This document shows, piece by piece, positions 33,804 through 44,640 of a stretch of DNA of 64,000 nucleotides (position 1 is its first letter; each line of letters starts with the position of its first letter). Below the pieces are notes generated by a model. That model worked only from the letters and a program-made list of their open reading frames with translations, ran no database searches and had not been told where the DNA came from. Source of the DNA: Mytilisepta virgata (lineage: Eukaryota > Mollusca > Bivalvia > Mytilida > Mytilidae). The DNA lies in contig CM051513.1 in assembly GCA_028015205.1 (NCBI GenBank), positions 49,542,841-49,606,840 of the forward strand, read 5' to 3'. The translations under genes and the position numbers were made by a program.

Positions 33804-35211
33804 TCTGGATTTCATTTTAGTCACGGAGAACTTTTTGTTAGAGGTTTATCAGGATTTTGGCTAGAAAGAACCAAAAAATTGAAAGAATTTGCCAGGGTCC
33901 GTATTGGGGAATTTCAAAGTATCTCCATCGTCATCGCCATCTTCATTTTTTCTTTTAGCACTGGTTGTTTGTGGGGGTTGTTTTTTCAAATTGAGATGCC
34001 ATGGAGATTGTATATTGTTTCGCTACCCTTGATCCCCGCCCACATTGGAGCATCACCAAAATGATGTATGCTTGCCGCTTGTGCGACAAACACTAGGGCT
34101 ACAAGGATAGGATACTCGCATTGAGCACTTCTTTCCGGATGCAAGCTTCGTGCCGGGGGTTAGCCGACGAAACAACCATCCAAAGCAACATCTACACGAT
34201 TGACCCATGAGCCACCGCCTTCTTGAACCCAACGTATATAAATGGTACTATTGTTGTACATTTTGTAAACAGGTCAAGTTCAAGGGCTTGGCGTGACCAG
34301 CCGATTGATCAGGACCGGACCCATCCGACCGCCCGTTTAAGATAAAGTAAGGGCCAAAGTGGCGTGTTTCAGCCACCAGGATCCCGTCCTCTATCCTTAC
34401 GGATATCCACCCACGACAAACATGTGGCCTCATTAAGCCGAGGAAGCCTTACCCAATTAGCCACCGCCTTCGCCGATTCCGTCAGTGGTTATCTTCAAAG
34501 ACCCCAGAACCCAAATATCAACCTCATACGATACATGCATACCACTATTACCCGACCCATGTATCGAGGCGTCATAAAAGGTTCATTTAGATCTTTTCCA
34601 ACAACCACGAGAAAACAGCAGAGGGCAAGTTATTACCGGTTTAGGCTGGATCGGGGTCATCGAGCCATTCATGAGCTTGGTGTTTAAAAATTGGTATAAA
34701 TAAACCGAATCAAAAACCAAACATTTTTAAGACGAAATGAAATTTATTGGAATACTTTAAAAACTAGTCATATTGAATCAAAAATTAAATTTTATATTCA
34801 AGAATTTGCACGAAAAATAATATAAGAACATAAATAAAAATAACTAAAATGCCGAATACAAACATATACTTTTTAACCTGTTGAAATTTGTGACCCATAA
34901 GCCAACACCAATCCCGCCGTAAAAAAATTTTTGAATTTCGATCATGCAATTTGGGAGAGAAAAAAATCAATATAAATATATTCTTTAGTATAAAGGATTG
35001 ATGTGACCAGCCGATTGACCGAATCGGGCCCATCCGGCCTCCCGTCTATGTAAAGATTGTGCCCCAGATGGTGATCGGAACCGTTTATCCGGCCATCCAG
35101 GAACACTCCCTATTACCGACACGGGTTTGGGGCCTCTTACGCCAAGCCGAGGAGTTGTGGGCCTATTCTACATGTGTCCTCGGGACCCACACGGGGGTAT
35201 TGTTTTAAGAA
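33804..35211 (-). mobile_element. Inverted Nimb copy: 5'UTR units B and A plus start of ORF1
   Basis: On the minus strand unit B (35,211-34,995), the spacer (34,990-34,700) and unit A (34,700-34,030) lead to an ORF1 start, MASQFEKTTP, at about 34,000. After a frame break this resembles the KRKxDxxxDD opening of the ORF1 at 29,000. The ORF1 remnant is cut at 33,804, exactly where the plus-strand Nimb copy ends. Confidence 0.8.
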
Positions 35212-35432
35212 TTGTCTCGAGCTTTTGTCAGAAATAATAGCCATTTAGTTCAAATAATATACTAGCATAGTTTGGTCTTTTATTTTAACATTGATATTGA
35301 AACTTGACTGGGTATTTTTATAAAGCTTCTCTGATGGATTGTATTATACACGGCATTGTATATATCATTAGTTTTACTGAATATTTTCACATATTTTTCG
35401 TCAACGTTTACAAACTTATGTAGAATTGTTTA
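35212..35432. other. Unassigned
   Basis: No supported feature between the Nimb 5' end and the 46-bp direct repeat. Confidence 0.4.
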
Positions 35433-35478
35433 TTTACAAATAAATAAATCTTTGTTCCAACTACCAAACTTAACTTGT
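35433..35478. repeat. 46-bp direct repeat, copy 1
   Basis: It matches 37,315-37,360 with two mismatches (TTTACAAATAAATAAATC ... ACTTGT). It lies immediately before the 5' end of a truncated LINE. Confidence 0.8.
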
Positions 35479-36603
35479 ATATGCAAGGAAGGCTTATTTC
35501 GCCTTAAAATCAAAGCTACCCTGCAACAACAATTTGTCAGCTAAATCACTACTTAAACTGTATAACTCTATGATAACCCCTATTATAACTTACGGTTCTG
35601 AAATCTGGATATCTGATTTTAAACCAAACTTTGAGTCCCTAGATAAGGCCCAGTTTGAAAAAACACAAAATATGATTTTAAAAAATATTCTTGGTGTTCA
35701 TAGTAAGTCTTCAAACATGGCAGTAAGGTGTGAACTGGGTACACTCCCAATATATATGAAATGTTACTCGCTAATGTTTAGTTATTATTCACGATTAAAT
35801 GATATCGGTGAACAGGCGGATGGTCCACACTGTATTCTAAAGGCTGCTTTTGAAACGGATAAATCCTTTTCAGACAAAGAAAACTCATGGTCGAAATGTC
35901 TAAAAGAACTCATTAAAAAGACAAAAAATGATACCCTTAATATTTCTAAGCAACTGTTTAAATCAAAACTTCAAGATTACTATAAATCAAAAATTGAATT
36001 TGAATTTTCGAAAATTAAAGAAGAGGCATCGGGAAAACTCAAGTTCTACAGTAGAATCTGTGCAAAATTCGAACAACAGAAATATCTTAATTTTAGCATA
36101 CCAATAGAACTTAGAAATAAATTGACTAAAATAAGAATTAGTGCCCATTCATTAGCTATTGAGACCGGTAGATACTCCAAACCAAAAACTCCACCAAATG
36201 AAAGATTTTGTAAATTCTGCGTTGATCAAGTGGAGGATGAATTCCATTTCTTGTTTAATTGTCCTCATTATAATTCTCTACGAATTAAATATGAAATCCC
36301 TGATAATATTACTGATGAATCATTATCAGAATTTTTGAATCCAAATTCTTTAAAAAAAATTACGAAACCTATGTTTATTCATAAAGGAAGCGTTTGAAAG
36401 CAGGGACCATCCAACTGTCTAGTCAATATTCATTGTTGAGATATATGAATTGTGACTGTATGACTATGGTTACTCATTGTTTGGTAAACTATTACATACA
36501 TTGAGATTACTTATATTTTAAATGTTTATACATGTAATGTTTATGTAATGTGTTTGGATCACGCCTCTTATGTGCTCTTTCCAATAAAATATTTGAATTT
36601 GAA
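35479..36603 (+). pseudogene. 5'-truncated LINE: ORF2 C-terminus and 3' end
   Basis: An open frame of about 300 codons, ending at 36,397, begins abruptly without a start. It shows the thumb/C-terminal region of a non-LTR ORF2 (KSLLKLYNSMITPIITYGSE) and a C-terminal zinc-finger-like motif (IETGRYSKPKTPPNERFCKFC then VEDEFHFLFNC). The LINE at 52,925-58,110 has the same motif (IETGRYVGETVDARICIMC), so the two are related. The 3'UTR ends with AATAAAA at about 36,586 and a short TTGAA-type tail. The intact frame despite 5' truncation suggests a fairly recent insertion. It sits in intron 1 of the fucolectin-like gene, on the opposite strand. Confidence 0.8.
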
Positions 36604-37999
36604 TATGCTGTTACGTCTTTTTCCTACAACCGTTTTATATAATTATGAATTGCAAGGAGACAGTTAAAGTAAAAATAGGGTTTTGGTCACTTACTTAGTA
36701 GAAAATTCATTTTTTGTCATGCTGTGTACTTTACCTTATTTATTTTTTTCATGATAATCTGTTAACGAATTTCTAATCAGAGCGGAAGAAATCAAGGTTT
36801 TTCTTAATTTCTCAATTGTCTTAATCAAAGACTAGATCAATACGATAACTTTCAAAACAGATGTATGCCAGTTTAAGGAGTGAAGGTATCAAATCGACGA
36901 TATATTCGATTTTATGTCTATACGCTAAATCATACAGTTAGAAGGTACAAGATAATATTTGAACTGTACGATTAAACAATAAACATACAAAATTTGCCAA
37001 ATAAACTGTAAGAATTTCTCCTGTAAATTCGGAAACTATTGCTTGTATCTATAACATTTGTATATTTATTTCAACAATTAAGCGATTTCCGAATTATTTC
37101 TGCAGAAAATGTTGTTTCTAATATCAAGAATAAACTAGAAATTATATTTTTAAATCTTAAAATGTTGAATAATTGCATACTTTGTGGAAACTATATGTCT
37201 CCTCTTGCATAAATAATCGATTATGGCACGATTATTAGAAGCATTCACTAAGAAATCAAAAATCAGTTCGTTTATGGTCGGTTGTGAGATCCAAGAGGAC
37301 TTAAACTTACAAAGTTTACAAATAAATAAATCATTGTTCCAACTACCAAACTTTACTTGTTTTACTTGCTGCAGTTTTTCACATATTCCTAGTAATATGT
37401 TTTTAAATACAAGTTTTAAGGTAAAGTCGAAGTAATTCAGCGCCATCTTCTGGGTCATTTGTTTATCAAAATTTGAACGATTCACTGTTTAATTGTCTCA
37501 CTCACGTAATTCAACACATCTAACTTGGGCTCATGAGTACAAAGCCGCTTGCATGTATCAGTAACACTTTATTTTAGTCTTGAAACTGCATGCAAAAATA
37601 ATTAGCGTCGTTCCGATTACAATAAACCAAAATTCGTCGGAAAAATGTATGCTTTTCATTGCAGTCGGCGGGAGGAATAAAATTTCTATGAAAAATTTTT
37701 ATATTTAGTCAAAGGTTTCCATATTCAAGGTTCTATAAATTACATAAGTTTATGTATGGCTCAACATTTGAGGAATGTGATTTTAATTTACCAAATAGTC
37801 CTCGTGTATTACCCCATTTATATACACGCAGTTCTTGTTTAAACATTTGTTTAAAAAAAATGGCTGTGAAAGAGATTGTAAATTAGATCAGAGCGGAGTT
37901 TGCAGCTCTACTTGTAAGCAATTATAACATTACTAGCGTTGAACACACACGTGAAGGAAATTATACACCATCGAATACATTCCTGGATTTTTTAACTTG
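36604..37999. other. Unassigned, includes 46-bp repeat copy 2 (37,315-37,360)
   Basis: A minus-strand open frame at 37,150-37,485 (111 codons; SWNNDLFICKLCKF, QPTINELIFDFLVN) overlaps the second copy of the direct repeat. It lacks splice or family evidence, so I do not call it a gene. Confidence 0.4.
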
Positions 38000-38265
38000 A
38001 GTAGAATAATATGAAAATTCAATACCATTTGCTGTTATGCATGAGAGTAATAAGCATGATCAAAAATTCAATCATCAGGACAACTTCGTCCTCTGTATAT
38101 TTTTTGTTTCGATTTAGAGTGTTTTTTTTAAAGTATGATTGATCTCCACCAATGCCAATGTATGTGTTGCAATTAGTATTTTGAAAGCATCGATGGATGA
38201 AATCTTTCAACTTTTCCTTTAGTTGTAAGTGGGGGAATGGTGGTATAAAGGGTAGAGAAATCAAA
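38000..38265 (-). pseudogene. Penelope-like RT fragment
   Basis: The minus-strand frame reads KEKLKDFIHRCFQN and NKKYTEDEVVLMIEFLI, matching the KSRLKGLIHKAFND and EKQVCDMLDFLIDNIFV part of the copy at 42,457-44,291. Both ends are lost. Confidence 0.75.
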
Positions 38266-38724
38266 TGTGTTTATGCTGTGTATAAAGTTTATTACATAAT
38301 TATGTTTCCCAACAAGCTGGGTAAAGTTACAATACATGTACCATGTTCAAACACACTCAGGGCTAGAAATATTATGAGAGAGGATGTTTGAACCCATCAA
38401 AACACAATTTGTACTTCTTTGAACTAACTAAAGGCTCCTTTGGGCCCTTTTTAAAGAACAAATCTACACGCTATATTATTTTATAGCTGATTTATCCGTT
38501 AAATCTCATTGAAATTTGGGTGTGTTCTAGAAGTTCTTGACGTTGAATTTTAAATCTCACATTTTTATGCAATTATTTGATTTAAAACGCTCTAACAATT
38601 AATAATTAGGTGATATGTTTTGTATATTTTTTCTTCATTTGAAGGAAAATAAAGAAACATCTGTTAAAAACTTGATAATAATAGTTCAACATAGAAAAAT
38701 TAGCGTATTAAAAACAAATCTTAC
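38266..38724. other. Unassigned intron sequence
   Basis: AT-rich; nothing supported. Confidence 0.4.
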
Positions 38725-38812
38725 CGTATCCCTGACATAAATGTCCTAATGTCATTAAAATATATCCGCTCAGAAGTACCACTTTTTGTTCATCAACAGA
38801 TAGTGTATACAT
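38725..38812 (-). CDS. Fucolectin-like gene, exon 1: start codon and signal peptide
   Basis: The ATG at 38,810-38,812 on the minus strand opens 29 codons plus one base before a strong donor (TACG/GTAAGA). The peptide begins MYTLSVDEQK and continues with a hydrophobic stretch (VVLLSGYILMTLGHLC), a plausible secretion signal. The leftover G joins exon 2 (26,332) to give Asp, so phase and biology agree: signal peptide, then the F5/8C-like domain. The product is expected to be secreted. The intron is about 12.4 kb and filled with transposons. Upstream promoter elements are not obvious. Confidence 0.75.
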
Positions 38813-39363
38813 TTCCGTTGATTCTGATTTGAAGGTAATTCTTTGGTATGTATTTGGTAAGTATTTTATATACACATAAATAAGAAATGTTTGTATATTA
38901 AGTTCTTCATTAATAACGGAAAAATATCTTCTGTATCCTACAGAATTTTAAATCCTATAAAGACGGTAGCAGACGTAAATCTTTAAAAGTTCTTAAGACC
39001 ACTTGAGTGAACATTTTATGGCACTTCTTTATTATGATACCTTTATGATATTTAAAACGTGAAAATTTTAGTGCTTATTTCAATTTTCTAAATTGAGAAT
39101 TATATAGTGTATTATATGTTATATATATTGATTTCTTGGGGTTATCGGATTACCACATTTAATAAAACCTGGTCGTCACAATATAGCCAAATCCCTGAAT
39201 TGCACATTCCGCCAAAAAAACTCAATAAAGAAAGGCTCCGTAGTTAATTTTTGATACCTTATCCTGCTTTTACTTCTGTGCATGGAAGACTATTAAAGCA
39301 CTAATATAAAAACATATCATAGACCACGAATAATTGCTTCGATATTAAGAATCTAACCCCTGA
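38813..39363. other. Unassigned; presumed upstream region of the fucolectin-like gene
   Basis: No core promoter motif that I can support. AT-rich. Confidence 0.3.
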
Positions 39364-39463
39364 GTGCAAGATAGGGTAATCTCAGACACCGTCGGGTAAG
39401 ATTTATCCTTTTCTTACTCGGCTTAATCTTACCCAGGATGTTTGAGATTTCCATATCTTGCAC
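39364..39463. repeat. Hairpin foldback repeat (about 39-bp arms)
   Basis: GTGCAAGATAGGGTAATCTC...GGGTAAGATT (39,364-39,403) is inverted at 39,425-39,463 with a handful of mismatches and a loop of about 21 bases. It resembles a small MITE or foldback element. Confidence 0.8.
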
Positions 39464-40526
39464 GATTCACGAACCTGTGTTTGATTCTGTTTCTCACTTT
39501 GTATACGACCCGTGATTGTGTAAATTCCAGTGTGTATTGAGGTTTAAACATTGCTTGTCACCTTTGTGTGACCTAAAAATGAAACCGAACAGAGATAAAC
39601 GAAAAAAAGCACTCAAAGAAATATGATATGAAAAACAAACAACCATTGCATCTTCGGAGTTATAACTTTTCTAGTCGAAGGTATAAACAGTAGCAAGAAC
39701 CTTTAATCCATCAAAATATAAAATGTTTTGATATTTTACACTGAAATAACACAATTTAATCCCAGTTCAAGATCAGTACTTTCGATAATGACTCTGTAAG
39801 CCTTGAACTACGGAAGACGATAAACGTTTTCAATCTTTTGGTTCTAGGCAGTATGGAATTTATTTGGCAAAATGTAAAGGGCATGTGTTTCTGTTTTATC
39901 ACGTTTAAGGATCTAAGGGACAGTTTCAAAATATAATCCGGAAGATTGCGCGTATTTTGTCTCACCCTAGTGTAAGACAGCGAAATCTCCGAACGGGAGA
40001 AATAGGAACTGCCTTGTCTCAAAAGTGAGAAATTAGAAAGTTACGCAAAACTGAGAGCGGATCTATGGGTTACCGAGTTATGGACATCAAGGTCATAGCG
40101 TAAATGTGCAAATATTTGGACAGTTCTGACCGATTGTGCTCAGCGTGGATGTGGCTAAGTTGTATGTCACACCCGTAGGTCGTTTAAATACGTTTACTCT
40201 GTGCTGCTTAAATCAATATAATAATTATAACTTTACTTTTGTGAACTTCTCTTTCCTAAGTCTAAATATAGGACGAAATTGATGTGAAACGTAGCTCCCG
40301 ACTTTCTCCCGTGTATTTAACATTCACAAAATAAAGTTCTGAATGGATATCAATTCTAACAAGTGCAACACAAAGCGTGGCATCCCCTCGCCGTGAAAAA
40401 ATTCGACCGTGAAATTTGTACATGTATACAAATTTTCTTGTCATTTCCCATCAAAATCTTTCCGCTTTTAGATCTTGATAAATTTAAACTTTGTATAACG
40501 TTAGGTAAAAATCGATTGAAGGCTGT
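39464..40526. other. Unassigned
   Basis: No gene or repeat supported; short frames here look like chance. Confidence 0.4.
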
Positions 40527-41040
40527 TGATTCTAGAGTGTTCACAAGGATGTTACGAACAATTGTGACCATGCGACCTTGACCTTTAACCTTAAAAATCA
40601 ATAGCGCTCCAGATTTCCTAAGAAATAAGTGGTCAGAGTTGGATTTAAGTATCCACAAAGTTTGGTCAAAATCCATAGAAGGATGTTGCCTCTAGAGTGT
40701 TCACAAGGGTGTTAAGAATTTACAAGTTCCACTGTAACCTTGACCTTTGACCTATTACCTAAAACATGAATAAGTTTCTAGATATTCAGGAGAACTAAGT
40801 ATGTGCCACGTTTGGTCAAAATCCCCTGAATGATGTTGAGTCTAGAGTATTAACAAGACTGTAAAGAATTTGCACAGTTCCATTGTGATCTTGTGATCTT
40901 GACCTATGACCTTGACAATCAATAGGGTTCTAGATATTCATGAGAACTAAGTATGTGCCAATTTGGTCAAAATCCCTTGGAGGATGTTGAGTCTAGAGTG
41001 TTCACAAAGGTGTTACGGAAGGACGGACGGAGAGTAGCCG
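40527..41040. repeat. Tandem array of ~151-157-bp units with GGACGGACGG end
   Basis: The motif TCTAGAGTGTTCACAAGG recurs at about 40,533, 40,690, 40,841 and 40,992. Each unit also carries TTTGGTCAAAATCC and runs of TGACCT-type half sites. The array ends with GGAAGGACGGACGG and CGCAACTTCGTTGGCACCGG. Its layout (tandem units, then a GACGG-rich end) parallels the array at 6,935-8,877, although the sequences differ. Confidence 0.8.
40741..40753 (-). promoter_or_regulatory. Exact DR1 nuclear-receptor-type site inside the array
   Basis: TGACCTTTGACCT is the reverse complement of AGGTCAAAGGTCA, the classic DR1 consensus bound by RXR/HNF4/COUP-type receptors. Degenerate versions occur at about 40,573 and 40,895 in neighbouring units. 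Function is unproven. Confidence 0.4.
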
Positions 41041-41193
41041 TTACTATATCCCATCGCAACTTCGTTGGCACCGGATAATAAATGTACAGAATTAGATTAT
41101 TAATGTCCAAGATTGTACAGGAAGTGAATACAAATGTTTTATATAAAACGTGTGTAACAGTAGAGCATGATTTGTCTCCCAAAATTACCTACC

Positions 41194-41263
41194 GCACCCA
41201 CCGGGGATCGAACCCGGAACCTTTGGTTCAGTAGTCCACCGCTCTACCGACTGAGCTAAAGGA
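41194..41263 (-). tRNA. tRNA-like sequence, left arm of palindrome (probable pseudo-tRNA)
   Basis: The A box TAGCTCAGTCGG, D-arm GCTC...GAGC, T-arm CCGGGTTCGATCCCCGG and B box GGTTCGATCC are intact. The 5' TCCTTTA does not pair with the 3' TGGGTGC, and the anticodon stem pairs poorly (GTGGA against ACCAA), so it is unlikely to be a working tRNA. Confidence 0.5.
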
Positions 41264-41280
41264 GTACTCCTTTAGCTCAG

Positions 41281-41350
41281 TCCTTTAGCTCAGTCGGTAG
41301 AGCGGTGGACTACTGAACCAAAGGTTCCGGGTTCGATCCCCGGTGGGTGC
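41281..41350 (+). tRNA. tRNA-like sequence, right arm of palindrome (probable pseudo-tRNA)
   Basis: It appears identical to 41,194-41,263 on the other strand and has the same acceptor mismatch. A 13-base duplication (TCCTTTAGCTCAG) precedes it at 41,268-41,280. Confidence 0.5.
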
Positions 41351-41395
41351 GGTAGGTAATTTTGGGAGACAAATCATGCTCTACTGTTACACGTG

Positions 41396-42456
41396 TCAGC
41401 AACTGCCGTCAAATTTACTTACTAAGAATTTTGCAGTTTCTGAAATAAAAACGACAGAAATGTGATAGATTTTACGCTATAAACTACTTGGATTGGAATT
41501 ACTTACATTTTGAATTGAATGGTTAAAGTTAGATACTGGTTAGATACAGGCAGACCTCTCAATCACGCCATATGAATTCATTTTAGTTTCAAACGTATTA
41601 GTTTTAAATGGAACACTTTTTTATAGGAGTTATAACGGAAATTTTGAGACCGAGACAAATCCGGAGATATAGTTTCAGAGTAATTGCCACATTTAAATTT
41701 ACACAAAATCTATTTTCATATCTACTCCCTGTTAGCTTATAATATTATTTGTGAATTTCAATTTATTTCTTGTGAAATGCAGAATATATAGAGTTACAAA
41801 ATGATTCCAATAAACATGGTTAAAAACTGCAGTAGAAAAATTTGTATTATACCGATAATAGAAGGTAGAATTAGCAATACATTAACATAAACCTTTTCCA
41901 TTTCTGACATGGAATATTGGCAAAAGAATATCAAAGCCACAAAACTGTGGAAACGTGAATATCATCGAAGGCAATGCAACATAACAGACAAATATCACAT
42001 CCCTACATGTATATTTGAAATAATTTTTAAAAAATCGTGAAAGCCAACTGAATATTGATGGGAAAGAAACTTAATATCGATCAATCAATATGTGATGACG
42101 GTCGTAAAACTTTTCCAGTGATGACATCCAAAAGGACTGAACGTTACCCAGTCTTTTTAAAATATGATTACAATTGTCGTAATTTTTACGATTCAAAATA
42201 AGGTACATAACAGTATTAACAAAACTCGCAAGTCCATAAGACGTGTGACAAAACTGGTATCACACCACTGGAAAATTGCAACCGTAATGGTCCTGACTTG
42301 GTACAGGCATTTCAAAAGAAATGGTGGGTTGAATCTAGGTTTTACAGCGCGCCAAACCTCCCGCTTCCATTACGGCATAAAAGTACCAGTGGTGGTAATC
42401 AACATAGATATGCTGATGTCAAAGTTGGTAAAGTAGAAACAAAACACCAAGATAAG
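41396..42456. other. Unassigned; probably repeat-derived near 42,200-42,430
   Basis: A short plus-strand open frame at 42,164-42,436 has no family match that I can justify. The stretch directly follows the 3' end of the Penelope-like element and may be its 3' region. Confidence 0.35.
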
Positions 42457-44291
42457 TTATAAAAAACAATCTTCAATGATAGTAGTAGAAGATACTGAAT
42501 ATTTTTCAACCAAATCTTGGTATTTGAAAAAGAATTTCGTAAGAGACCTTTTTAGACGCATTTCCTCGTATTCCTGGCTAAGAAGTCTGTCACGCAGATG
42601 TTTATGGCGTTCAAGGAAATCAGAGTAGTTGGAACATGCTCTAGCGTAACGAATCAATTGAGAAATATAAACACCATATGCAGGAGATGTTGGGATATTG
42701 CTGCATAGGTAAGGAAAATTTATAATTTTAAAATCAAAATCGTCTCTTTTATCGTATATCTTGGTGCTTAGTTTACCACTGCTGTCAAATTCGAGATGAA
42801 GGTCTAGAAAGGATGCTGTACAAGTTGTTTCTGTAGTTTCTTTAATTTCGAGTTCTGGTGGATATATCAATGGAAGCCATTGAGCAAAAGAAGGATTGTT
42901 CATGGACAAAACATCATCAATATATCTATATGTGAAATTAAAAGATTTAGCATCTTTCATACGTTTATTCCTCACGAGGTTCTGCAGAAACTCTGTCTCA
43001 TAGGAATATAAGAACAAATCGGCGAGGAGAGGGGCACAATTAGTACCCATTGGAATGCCGATTTGTTGTTGAAAAATCGCTCCTCCAAACGTGACAAATA
43101 TGTTATCAATGAGGAAATCAAGCATGTCGCAAACCTGTTTTTCAATGTAGCATGTTTTGTTTTTTGGAGATGTTTTAGAAAAATATGTGGAATTGTAGCC
43201 TAATACAACAAAGTTGCGTGAATCATTAAAAGCTTTATGAATCAGTCCCTTTAAACGAGATTTGAGTTTATCATGGGGTAAAGTAGTGTAAAGGGTTGAA
43301 AAGTCAAAAGTTTTAATAGAACTGATTTCTGAAAAACTGCGCGATTTAAAGTTGTCAAGTAAATCTTTAGAATTTTTAAGTATCCACATATGATTGATAC
43401 CACTACGGGAATAGATGGTATCACAACATGCCTGTTGTCCCTCTTTCACTGCAGACAATATCTTTGTGAGGTGAACTGACAGCTCCTTGGTGGAACATGA
43501 TGATGATCCAGCTATGTACCTTTCCTTGTATGGATTTTTATGGAGTTTAGGAATCCAATACAAGTAAGGCAAGTCCTCACATGTAGTGCTGATATTGAGA
43601 GAAGACATGAAAGACTTGTGGTTATTGAGGATATCATCTTTGTCAAAAGTAGTACGTTTATATGTGTTATTACCTGGTGTATCCCTATCAATACCTAATT
43701 CATGTATTAGGCAGTTGAGGTAATGAGCTTTACATACAAATACTATGTTGTTGGAAGCTTTGTCTGCAGGGACGATAACATACTTGTCCTGGAGAGAAGT
43801 AAGGCAGTCAAGTGCCTCACGATCTTTAAAAACAGATTTGGGTCGTTTATGGGAATGTTTTCTGAGGTTAGCAATACGACCCTGTACCAGTGATCGAATG
43901 GTACGTACCCAGTCTGACAAGGACTCAACTTCAGGCTCTTGGTCTTTTTCTCTCTTTATCCATGATCTGGCATAATCTTCAACAGCATCCATAATGGTTT
44001 TGAAATTAAGATTCCAATTGAGGCGCTGTGGTTCTCTGAATTTAGGACCATGAGAAATGAGATTACGTAAGAGTTCATTCTCAATGATATTCAGATCACC
44101 AGTGATGACATGACCAGAAGGAGTGTAGTTAAAGGGAGAAGAAGAGCAATCACAAGTCAGAGGGCATTTGAGGTATTCCTCAATGTTTAGGCTCTGCAAT
44201 GTCCTTTTATGGTTGAAAATTCTACCACCGATAGTATTAGTATAGCTGTAAGATACAATAAGACCGTTGTTAACTGTTATATTGGTTTCTC
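42457..44291 (-). pseudogene. Penelope-like element reverse transcriptase (largest copy)
   Basis: The minus-strand frame is open for about 610 codons without an obvious Met start. It runs in from a TAG near 44,292 (SYKLQYCRETN..., NTIGGRIFNHKRTLQSLNI) to 42,457. Recognisable pieces are CPLTCDCSSSPFNY, VIVPADKASNNIVFV, YWIPKLHKNPYKERYIAGSS, KTFDFSTLYTTLPHDKL, the QQIGIPMGTNCAPLLADLFL block and the catalytic RYIDDVLSMNNP. A C-terminal RYARACSNYSDFLERHKHL region follows. These are hallmarks of Penelope-like RTs. No GIY-YIG endonuclease is visible after the RT. The missing start suggests an upstream exon or 5' truncation. The long open frame suggests a young copy. Confidence 0.88.
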
Positions 44292-44640
44292 TACAGTATT
44301 GAAGCTTGTAGCTCTACCACAGCTATATTTCTGAGACGGTTATAGTGAATATCATAGTGCCGCATTATTTATCAGAGGCATTTATAAGAGATTACTTAAT
44401 AATATTGATTTGTCTTTACCTTTATTCAAAGCTTAGAGGTAAGGATATGTCAAAACTTTCATCTCTTCTGTTTAAATTCTCATACAAATGATGTGTATGT
44501 TAAATAAATTGCGAGAATGATCAAAGATGGCTTAAAGAACAAGGGTCTCAAAGTGTGGGTTAGCTTCGAATCATTTACACGCACATTTTACAATAAACAG
44601 CATGCGGTGCCTGTGCTTTTCTATTTATAAAAGGCATGTG
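44292..44640. other. Unassigned
   Basis: Possibly 5' sequence of the Penelope-like element; nothing else supported. Confidence 0.3.

Larger units (their letters stand above)
41151..41395. repeat. Near-perfect ~115-bp inverted repeat of tRNA-like units
   Basis: Arms 41,151-41,265 and 41,281-41,395 are reverse complements, including 3' flank TAATTTTGGGAGACAAATCA beyond the tRNA-like part. The centre is GGAGTACTCC plus a 13-base duplication. Confidence 0.9.

Noticed and set aside
37150..37485. Minus-strand 111-codon frame
   Set aside because: It overlaps a 46-bp dispersed repeat, has no splice or domain evidence and is possible by chance in AT-rich DNA.
41194..41350. Two functional tRNA genes
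   Set aside because: The acceptor stem does not pair and the anticodon stem is poor, so a tRNA-like or SINE-head origin is more likely.
42164..42436. Plus-strand 90-codon frame
   Set aside because: Basic, compositionally odd and adjacent to Penelope-like sequence; no supporting evidence for a gene.
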